The position numbers and the translations under genes were made by a program. The notes under the pieces were generated by a model that did not search any database, was not told the DNA's origin, and saw nothing but the letters and a program-made list of their open reading frames with translations. 10,980 nucleotides of DNA. It comes from CAZTGB01 sp964612965 (lineage in GTDB: Bacteria; Patescibacteriota; Microgenomatia; UBA8517). The DNA lies in assembly GCA_964612965.1 (NCBI GenBank), contig CAZTGB010000020.1:1-10980 (forward strand), written 5' to 3'. Below are positions 6,155 to 10,980 of this stretch, one piece after another; within the stretch, counting starts at the first letter, position 1; each line of letters opens with the position of its first letter.

Positions 6155-6168
6155 TGTGAGCCCAGAAG
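6155..6168. repeat. Copy of tRNA-Lys 3' end (attachment-site-like)
   Basis: TGTGAGCCCAGAAG is identical, in the same orientation, to 7016-7029, which is the last 12 nt of tRNA-Lys plus 2 flanking bases. The two copies bracket the HTH gene at 6247-6939, about 860 bp apart. This resembles the attL/attR left by integration into a tRNA 3' end. At 14 nt it is short, but the tRNA boundary makes chance less likely. Confidence 0.5.
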
Positions 6169-6246
6169 AACCCTTAAGATAATTGGAAATTCAAAATTTA
6201 AACGATTATGAATCTATACTGAAATACCAGCTTTAATAGATTGAAT

Positions 6247-6939
6247 CTAATTTATAAACTCCTTACAAATTCCTTTTGTCCAACCTGCAATCTTTCTGTT
6301 TAAATCAGTGCTTCTTCTTACAGATATTCTCAAAACTCCACTGTATTCTAATCCCCTATTTTTTCTAATTGAATGAACTTTATTTTTTTTAAAATAAACT
6401 TTTCCAAATTTTCCAACTGGAAAACCTGTTCTTTTTGACCAATATTCAGAAAGTTTTTCAACCGTTTTTTGATGAGTTTCATGGATATAAATTTCAAATA
6501 AAATATCGTCTGTGTCTATGTTTAAGATCTTTTTTAACCATTTTAAATATAATCTAATCATTAGCGGATCTGAGTTGCTAAAAATGACCCTTTTGCTTGG
6601 ATCGTGCACCTTCTGTTTAGTTCCTTCTGCCCAATAAAGAGCTGTTCCGACTAACCACAATTCCCTGTCAGTTAGCTCTCCAATCTCTGAGATGGAATTA
6701 CTTATTATTTCTTCGGTTCTTTTGATCCTTATATTTCTGAGAGTATAGCTACCGAGCCTCCGTGCTACATTTCCTTTAGACCTAAGTCTTTTTAACTGAC
6801 TAGGCAAAAGTTTAATTTCCCTAAGCCATAAAGAAAGCGAGGACTTAGAGACTGAAACAAGTTTTTTGATTTCTGAATATGAAAATCCTTTTTTACGAAG
6901 TCTAACCACTTCCTCCCGTTGTTTTCTTTTCGGTACCAT
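6247..6939 (-). CDS. HTH/LAGLIDADG-like protein (second paralog)
   Basis: A 230-residue protein. Helix-turn-helix at about 19-39 (FSYSEIKKLVSVSKSSLSLWL), a basic linker, LVGTALYWAEG (96-106) resembling a LAGLIDADG motif with a terminal glutamate, FSNSDP (120-125), IYIHETH (150-156), EYWSKRTGFP (165-174) and a basic C-terminus. It has the same domain order as 4411-5169, with which it shares FSNSD, a [YV]H[DE] motif and WSK. It may be a DNA-binding nuclease-like mobile protein or a regulator; neither is proven. ATG 6939 follows a GGAAAG sequence and a promoter almost identical to its paralog's. It is flanked by tRNA-Lys and by a copy of that tRNA's 3' end. This copy looks intact. Confidence 0.75.
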   Translation of the reverse strand: MVPKRKQREEVVRLRKKGFSYSEIKKLVSVSKSSLSLWLREIKLLPSQLKRLRSKGNVARRLGSYTLRNIRIKRTEEIISNSISEIGELTDRELWLVGTALYWAEGTKQKVHDPSKRVIFSNSDPLMIRLYLKWLKKILNIDTDDILFEIYIHETHQKTVEKLSEYWSKRTGFPVGKFGKVYFKKNKVHSIRKNRGLEYSGVLRISVRRSTDLNRKIAGWTKGICKEFIN

Positions 6940-6962
6940 ATCTAAAATCTCTTTCCTAATTA

Positions 6963-6991
6963 AATCTAGTCCGAAGAAATATCGAAGTCAA
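6963..6991 (-). promoter_or_regulatory. Promoter/operator shared with paralog (copy 2)
   Basis: On the minus strand TTGACT (6986-6991), 17-nt spacer with TATTTCTTCGGA, TAGATT (6963-6968), then TAATTA. The start site would be near 6956, giving a leader of about 17 nt that contains GGAAAG. The -35 lies 27 nt beyond the 3' end of tRNA-Lys, so the gene has its own promoter directly after the tRNA. Confidence 0.75.
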
Positions 6992-7017
6992 GTGGTGTTT
7001 TGTAGTTTATTTATGTG

Positions 7018-7089
7018 TGAGCCCAGAAGGATTCGAACCTTCAACTTACTGGTTAAAAGCCAGTCACTCTGCCGTTGAGTTATGGGCCC
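7018..7089 (-). tRNA. tRNA-Lys (anticodon TTT)
   Basis: The minus strand folds as a cloverleaf: acceptor GGGCCCA/TGGGCTC, D arm CTC-AACGGC-AGAG, anticodon stem ACTGG/CCAGT with loop CTTTTAA giving TTT (Lys), and T arm GAAGG-TTCGAAT-CCTTC. The discriminator is A and CCA is not encoded. Its 5' end lies 12 nt from the left 100-bp inverted repeat, so its promoter probably lies beyond the repeat (see 7284-7292). Confidence 0.95.
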
Positions 7090-7101
7090 TTGTGCTTTCC
7101 T

Positions 7102-7201
7102 TGTGAACTGCTACGAACAAATTCGAACCGAGTTTGTTCGTGTTTCCTCGCTCACCGCTTCGCGGTTCGCTTAGCTCGCCCCTGCGGGGCTTGCTTAACA
7201 A
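7102..7201. repeat. 100-bp inverted repeat, left copy
   Basis: This 100-bp block is identical, in reverse complement, to 9415-9514 over its full length by eye. It is GC-rich (37 of 60 in the row 7141-7200) and has three internal hairpins: CGAACAAA/TTTGTTCG, ACCGC/GCGGT and GCCCC/GGGGC. It begins at TGTGAACTGC and ends at CTTAACAA; identity stops sharply on both sides. It has no plausible coding role and looks like a palindromic repeat element or the end of a mobile unit. Confidence 0.9.
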
Positions 7202-7221
7202 CATTTTAACTCAGCGCGATT

Positions 7222-7635
7222 TTTTGTTGTTTGGCTACGCCAAACTAAAGAACAGAACACAAAGCTATCAATAGATCAGAGCAATTATATCATAAAACAA
7301 CGGAAGCCTGACGGGCTACCGTAAGCACCAAAACAAATACCGTCAACTGGCCGTATTCACGGCCTTATTACGGTCTAACGGTTGACGGTTTGCGGTAACG
7401 GCTACCGCAACGGTAACTTAAACACATTTCAGTCGCAATTTGCCTTTACAGGCAAATACCCAAGTGCTACAGGCAGAACTGGTGCTACGCACAGCACTTG
7501 GTTAGAAGCTAGCTACAGAACACATTGCTCCTGAAATATTCCCTGTCGGGAATCCTACCCAGCACAAAACACCCCAAAGCTTACAGGGGTGATGGCCTTT
7601 GGCCATGTGTTTGGGCAGGAAGAACAAACAAAAAC
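7222..7635. other. Hairpin-dense non-coding tract
   Basis: No convincing gene is present in about 410 bp. Perfect stems include GTTTGGC/GCCAAAC (7229-7245), ACCGTCAAC/GTTGACGGT (7339-7347 with 7381-7389) enclosing GGCCGT/ACGGCC, TTGCGGTA/TACCGCAA (7390-7410), ATTTGCCT/AGGCAAAT (7438-7457), CCAAGTGCT/AGCACTTGG (7460-7501), ATTCCC/GGGAAT (7538-7553), CACCCC/GGGGTG (7570-7591) and ATGGCC/GGCCAT (7592-7606). The outer parts of the last group (TCCT/AGGA, CCC/GGG) could form a branched structure. The pentamer CGGT and its complement recur many times between 7318 and 7414. It lies between divergent promoters. It may be a structured RNA, an origin or a protein-binding array; I cannot choose. Confidence 0.6.
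7284..7292 (-). promoter_or_regulatory. Extended -10 promoter toward tRNA-Lys
   Basis: The minus strand reads TGATATAAT, an extended -10 with TATAAT at 7284-7289. A -35 is not evident. A transcript would cross the left inverted repeat and reach tRNA-Lys about 190 nt later. It may be the tRNA promoter displaced by the repeat or an outward promoter of the island. Confidence 0.4.
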
Positions 7636-7664
7636 TTGACTTTTTGATAAAGTTATAGGATACT
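7636..7664 (+). promoter_or_regulatory. Promoter of the island's small secreted-protein gene
   Basis: TTGACT (7636-7641), 17-nt spacer, GATACT (7659-7664). The resulting leader is about 150 nt, much longer than for the core genes here, and includes the stem TTTAAGTA/TACTTAAA near 7676-7709. Confidence 0.5.
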
Positions 7665-7819
7665 ATAGGTGTAATTTTAAGTAGTTGATTAAGCTCAATA
7701 GTACTTAAACTACAAGCACTTTAATAACTTGGTTGGAGAATTTTTCTTTGTGGGTGTCAGGTCGTTATTGACTTCATTTGAAGTTGATATTAACCAACAT
7801 TCACAAGGAGATAAGGAAA

Positions 7820-8248
7820 ATGAAGACAAAGCATGGTTTAATAATTGTAGGTCTCGCAATATTGCTCGGCGCTGGGCTGGCACTTGCACCACGATTTTTA
7901 CAGCCGATCGCAACTCAAATGTCGTTCTACTTGTACGCTCAGAACGATGCACAAGGGACAACTGTCTTTGAGACATCCCCAATTTTCAATCTTGACGGTC
8001 GCACAGCGTGGAAAATGAAAGTGGAAGTTCTTGGATCAGAAGACGAAGGTCATCCTGTTCAGGCGACTATCCCTCTGGAAGCATTAAAACTTCCTACCAC
8101 AACAGTGAATGGCGAGGTTCAAATTGTTGCGGCGAGAATTGTCAGTGAAGAAATGGTGTGGTTCTGCGAGATGCAAGAATCAACACTTGTTATTTCAAGT
8201 GATGGTCCTCAAGCCGAAATTCTGTTCGATTGCGAACAAGCGCCGTAA
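7820..8248 (+). CDS. Small secreted or anchored protein, unknown family
   Basis: A 142-residue protein with a short basic N-terminus (MKTKHG), a hydrophobic segment (about 7-23) and a mostly beta-rich extracytoplasmic part. The segment ends in ALAP and could be a cleaved signal or an anchor. Two late cysteines (C116, C138) could form a disulfide. I do not recognise the family. ATG 7820 is chosen over the in-frame ATG at 7778 because AAGGAG (7805-7810) is 9 nt upstream and the hydrophobic segment then sits at the N-terminus. Codon composition is more GC-rich (about 42-48% in three rows counted) than the core genes (30-35%), suggesting transfer. It is convergent with the caspase-like gene across a terminator. 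Confidence 0.75.
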   Translation: MKTKHGLIIVGLAILLGAGLALAPRFLQPIATQMSFYLYAQNDAQGTTVFETSPIFNLDGRTAWKMKVEVLGSEDEGHPVQATIPLEALKLPTTTVNGEVQIVAARIVSEEMVWFCEMQESTLVISSDGPQAEILFDCEQAP

Positions 8249-8274
8249 CTCAATCCAACCAAGAAACATGAACA

Positions 8275-8352
8275 ACCAACTACCTAGAGGTAATTTAACT
8301 CAAAGTAGTTGGTATTCTTAAGTACATAAGTTTTACTTGTGTTTTTAAGAAT
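8275..8352. terminator. Bidirectional terminator between convergent genes
   Basis: There are two adjacent hairpins. ACCAACTAC/GTAGTTGGT (8275-8283 with 8305-8313) is a 9-bp stem. A 17-bp stem with one mismatch (8314-8330 with 8336-8352, loop TTTTA) follows. The second is A/T rich at its base with T-rich flanks on both strands, as expected for termination in both directions. It lies between the stop at 8248 and the stop of the minus-strand gene at 8358. Confidence 0.65.
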
Positions 8353-8357
8353 GAATT

Positions 8358-9161
8358 TTATTGAGGTAATGCAACACCACCAGGTTTGCTCCATAAAAAG
8401 CCTGGGTCTGGTGAACCTTTTACTCCAACTGTTGGATAGAAAACAGGTATATTTTTTGCTTCTACAACACCTTTTCCTGTATTACATCCATGTAATACAA
8501 TAGCTGAAAATTTGTCAGAATCATTATACCTTTCTAAAATCTCATCTATTGGAACAAAGTTATTCATTCTTTGGACAATGCCTCCTGATTTATCGTGTGT
8601 TTCATCTGGATATTGTTCTCCCATACCACTTAAATCACCCGAATGACCATGTACAATAACCAAAGTATCACCCTTAGATTGTTTTATAATTTCATTAAAT
8701 CTTTTTTTACCCTCTGAAGTTACCAATGACCAATCCACCATTGCTTGTAAAGATTTAAATCTTGCTTCATCTTCTGGTCTAAGTACGTTAAAGCCCTCAC
8801 GAATTTTTTCAAATGTAGGATTTCCTTGTTTAGCAGGTGTAGCAACACTTATCAAAGATGAACCACCTCGTATTTTATCAACAGGTTTAAGAGATGATCT
8901 AACTGTACGAAGATCTGGAGGAAGTGCCTCTTGAGGTGCTAATTCTAGGAATTTAATTTTTTTAATATGATCTGGAATTTTAAATGAACTTTCTTGAAAT
9001 CTAGACCGGACTAAATTATCGGATATATCAATATCAACCTCTACGCCCCAAGCCAGACCTTCACCTTCGCCAGCTTTACCAAAATCAACACGCCTTCCTG
9101 CCATTGAAGCAGTTGGACCAATGTTTTGACCTTCAGTATTTCCACCACCATCACCTGCCAT
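8358..9161 (-). CDS. Possible caspase/CHAT-like peptidase, island cargo
   Basis: A 267-residue protein without signal peptide or membrane helix. The N-terminus (1-40) is glycine-rich and probably disordered. The C-terminal part has VIVHGHSGDL (168-177) and, 53 residues after H173, IVLHGCNTGKG (221-231). A strand ending in His-Gly-x, then a strand ending in a Cys-x-T-G, is the arrangement of clan CD cysteine peptidases, and LHGCNTG resembles the LSACETG of CHAT domains. I infer a His173/Cys226 pair; a non-peptidase role is possible. ATG 9161 follows a TATTAT hexamer that ends 6 nt upstream. Alone in its transcription unit, with interlocked palindromes upstream (9235-9318). Confidence 0.6.
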   Translation of the reverse strand: MAGDGGGNTEGQNIGPTASMAGRRVDFGKAGEGEGLAWGVEVDIDISDNLVRSRFQESSFKIPDHIKKIKFLELAPQEALPPDLRTVRSSLKPVDKIRGGSSLISVATPAKQGNPTFEKIREGFNVLRPEDEARFKSLQAMVDWSLVTSEGKKRFNEIIKQSKGDTLVIVHGHSGDLSGMGEQYPDETHDKSGGIVQRMNNFVPIDEILERYNDSDKFSAIVLHGCNTGKGVVEAKNIPVFYPTVGVKGSPDPGFLWSKPGGVALPQ

Positions 9162-9234
9162 ATGTTTATAATATTACAACTTTAACGCAGAAAGATATAG
9201 TTGAAAAATATTGCTCACGGAGTAAAGTAAAATT

Positions 9235-9318
9235 GGAATCAGTTTTTAGAGATAGTCTTTTTTAATGGCGTATCGAGACAGTACGGAGACTATCCAAACT
9301 GATTCCACTCGATACGCC
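9235..9318. repeat. Interlocked palindromes (mutually exclusive hairpins)
   Basis: Three pairs of complementary arms occur in the order A-B-C-B'-A'-C'. A is GGAATCAGTTT (9235-9245) with A' at 9296-9306; B is GATAGTCT (9251-9258) with B' at 9287-9294; C is GGCGTATCGAG (9267-9277) with C' CTCGATACGCC at 9308-9318. All are perfect. A+B/B'+A' makes a 19-bp hairpin with C in its loop, while C/C' excludes it. A T4 run follows C' on the plus strand. It sits 74 bp upstream of the caspase-like gene's start. Confidence 0.8.
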
Positions 9319-9414
9319 TTTTAAGTTATAAAAAACTATAAGACAAACAGAACTTTAAAAATTTTTGCCTTTTGATTTGAACTGCAAACAACAAAACAAA
9401 GTTCGGCAGGCAAT

Positions 9415-9514
9415 TTGTTAAGCAAGCCCCGCAGGGGCGAGCTAAGCGAACCGCGAAGCGGTGAGCGAGGAAACACGAACAAACTCGGTTCGAATTTGTT
9501 CGTAGCAGTTCACA
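9415..9514. repeat. 100-bp inverted repeat, right copy
   Basis: Reverse-complement twin of 7102-7201, without a mismatch by eye. On the plus strand it runs TTGTTAAGCAAGCC to GCAGTTCACA, heading outward toward the recombinase gene, just as the left copy heads outward toward tRNA-Lys. Inside each copy a shared CAAACAACAAAA (9385-9396 here; complement at 7222-7233) hints that the repeat was once longer. The segment 9319-9414 has no gene. Confidence 0.9.
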
Positions 9515-9522
9515 CATTGAGA

Positions 9523-9571
9523 CAATTTTTCAGAATATGTGGCAGAATGGCGACTGCCACATATGAAATTG
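9523..9571. repeat. Palindrome upstream of recombinase promoter
   Basis: ATATGTGGCAG (9535-9545) and CTGCCACATAT (9554-9564) form a perfect 11-bp inverted repeat around an 8-nt centre, AATGGCGA. CAATTT/AAATTG (9523-9528, 9566-9571) extend it with mismatched junctions. It ends at the edge of the recombinase -35, so it may be an operator or a recombination site. Confidence 0.65.
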
Positions 9572-9598
9572 ACCGTAGAATAGCCCAAATTGTATGAA
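9569..9598 (+). promoter_or_regulatory. Probable promoter of serine recombinase
   Basis: TTGACC (9569-9574), 18-nt spacer, TATGAA (9593-9598). The start site near 9605 gives a leader of about 80 nt containing the hairpin CAGAGC-AAA-GCTCTG (9653-9667) just before the Shine-Dalgarno. The -10 is weak, at four of six positions. Confidence 0.45.
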
Positions 9599-9687
9599 AA
9601 TTGCAGGTGTTGGTCGAACATAAGGAAAACAAATCAAAATGCAAAAATTTTTCAGAGCAAAGCTCTGTAGAACAGGAACAAAAAACA

Positions 9688-10980
9688 TGATTAAATACAT
9701 AGCATATTGTAGAAAAAGTACTGACGAGAAGAACAAGCAAATAATGTCAATCGATCAGCAAGTTGCAGAGTTAAAAGAATTTGCTAAAAACCAAAACTTG
9801 GAAATTATAGATTATGTTTGTGAATCAAGAACTGCCAAAACGATCGGTAGACCTATTTTTAACCAAATGCTTCAAAGGATAGAAAATGGAGAGGCACAAG
9901 GAATTGTATCTTGGCACGCCGATCGTTTGGCTAGGAATAGTATTGACGGAGGAAAGATTATTTATTCATTAGATACTGGAAAACTCATTGATTTAAAATT
10001 TCCCTCATTTTGGTTTGAGAACAGTCCACAAGGCAAATTCGTACTCAATATCGCCTTTTCACAGTCCAAATATTATGTTGATAACCTGTCTGAAAATGTA
10101 AAGCGTGGAATGAGACATAAAATAAGAATTGGTATTTGGCCTGTGCAGGCACCATTGGGTTATTTGAACGAAAAGGTATCTAAAACAATTATTGTTGACC
10201 CTGTTCGTTCAAAAATGGTCAAAAAATGTTTTGAAATGTTTGCAACAGGAAAGCATTCTTTTGTATCGAGTTCAAAGTATTTATTTAATTTAAAAGTAAC
10301 TACTAAACTTGGTAAAAAATTAAACACTACAACTATCAAAAAAATGCTTTCCAATAGGTTTTATTTAGGAGTATTAAATTACAAGGGTGAGTTACATAAA
10401 GGAATTCATAAACTTATTATTTCAAAACAACTTTTTGAAGCAACACAAAAACAAATTATGAGGTTTGAAAGACCTAGATACAACGGACATGATTTTCCTT
10501 TCATTGGTTTGGCAAGATGTGGAGAGTGTGGTGGTGCTATTACAGCCGAAGCTCATCATAGAAAATATAAAAATGGTAATTCTCCAACATTTACATATTA
10601 CAGATGTACTAAAAAGTTTGGAAAGTGTAGTCAAAAGTATATTTCAGAAGTTAATCTTGCCAAACAATTACGAAAATCAGTCCGTAACATATTAGTTCCA
10701 AGTGAGTGGAAAGAAAAGTGGCTGGAGTTACTAGAGAAAGACAAACAACTAGAATTGACCAAAGCAAGTGAAAACAGTTCTTTGGTCAATTCAGGACTCC
10801 AAACTACAGAAATTAAGTTAAGTAAGTTATTAGATACCTACTTAGACGGAGTTGTTAATGAAGAAGATTATAAAAAGAAAAAGAATGAATTATTCAATAC
10901 TAAACTTAATTTACAAGAACAAATTGAAAAAATAAAACAACAAGGTAGCAGTTGGCTCGAACCACTAGAACATTTCATAT
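9688..10980 (+). CDS. Large serine recombinase (partial, runs off window)
   Basis: The frame from ATG 9688 is open to the window edge (431 codons, no stop). The N-terminal resolvase domain (about 3-145) has AYCRKST with nucleophile Ser11, a following SIDQQ, and DRLARN (79-84) with catalytic-region arginines. Residues about 155-255 match the 'recombinase' domain. A zinc ribbon has C278, C281, C307 and C314. A charged, probably coiled-coil segment (about 340-420) follows. This is the order of large serine integrases, which join or invert DNA through a Ser-DNA intermediate. AGGAA (9675-9679) lies 8 nt upstream of the ATG. The gene sits just outside the right inverted repeat, and no attachment site could be assigned. 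Confidence 0.93.

Noticed and set aside
7229..7245. GTTTGGC-TAC-GCCAAAC as an intrinsic terminator
   Set aside because: Neither strand has a T-run after the stem; the T-run lies before it on the plus strand.
7222..7635. CRISPR array or tandem repeat
   Set aside because: The hairpins differ in sequence and spacing; there are no regular direct repeats with unique spacers.
7820..9161. Toxin-antitoxin pair
   Set aside because: The genes are convergent rather than in an operon and neither resembles a known toxin or antitoxin family.
9235..9318. H-type pseudoknot
   Set aside because: The loop that must cross the 19-bp first stem is one nt long, so the two helices cannot form together.
9326..9740. 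Several open frames of 60-76 codons on both strands around the right inverted repeat
   Set aside because: They overlap the repeat, promoter and palindrome, lack ribosome sites and have unlikely compositions; the long serine recombinase frame from 9688 explains the coding part.
10160..10695. Short open frames within the recombinase gene
   Set aside because: They are shadows of the 431-codon frame that carries the resolvase motifs and zinc ribbon.

Overview
The window looks like a piece of a Candidate Phyla Radiation (Patescibacteria) genome, probably of the Microgenomates type. The basis is the 5' end of a 16S rRNA gene on the minus strand, low GC (30-35% in two 60-base rows of the core genes that I counted by eye), tiny intergenic spaces and several genes that appear to be leaderless. 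TGA is used as a stop in the Nudix gene, which argues against the UGA-recoded CPR lineages. A run of 10 Ns (4662-4671) shows that the sequence is a scaffold, probably from a metagenome.

Layout. (1) 1-716: 16S 5' fragment, a long structured rRNA leader with a boxA-like element, a terminator/antiterminator pair directly below the promoter, and the rRNA promoter. (2) 740-4175: small core-type genes. These are a LapA-domain membrane protein, a frameshifted Nudix hydrolase, a stand-alone receiver-domain protein on the minus strand, and an overlapping operon of SAM methyltransferase, GNAT acetyltransferase and a second SAM methyltransferase. (3) 4172-7089, all on the minus strand: tRNA-Lys, a HTH/LAGLIDADG-like gene, an SGNH hydrolase, a second HTH/LAGLIDADG-like paralog that reads into tRNA-Gln, tRNA-Gln, and a small RyR-like protein. 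The paralogs share an almost identical promoter, and one is bracketed by a short copy of the tRNA-Lys 3' end, so they look like tRNA-associated mobile genes.

(4) 7102-9514: a 2.4-kb island bounded by perfect 100-bp inverted repeats. It holds a hairpin-dense non-coding tract, a small secreted or anchored protein of unknown family with a strong Shine-Dalgarno, a bidirectional terminator, a convergent gene with a possible caspase/CHAT-like His/Cys pair, and a set of interlocked palindromes. (5) 9523-10980: a palindrome, a promoter and the first 431 codons of a large serine recombinase that runs off the window. Island plus recombinase is the best candidate for an undescribed mobile or invertible unit.

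A recurring theme is a -10-like hexamer ending exactly 6 nt before the start codon (starts at 775, 2124, 5169, 6120 and 9161), so the mRNA would begin at or next to the ATG. The recombinase and the secreted protein instead have Shine-Dalgarno sequences, as expected if they arrived from another translational background. All family calls were made by eye; no database search was possible.
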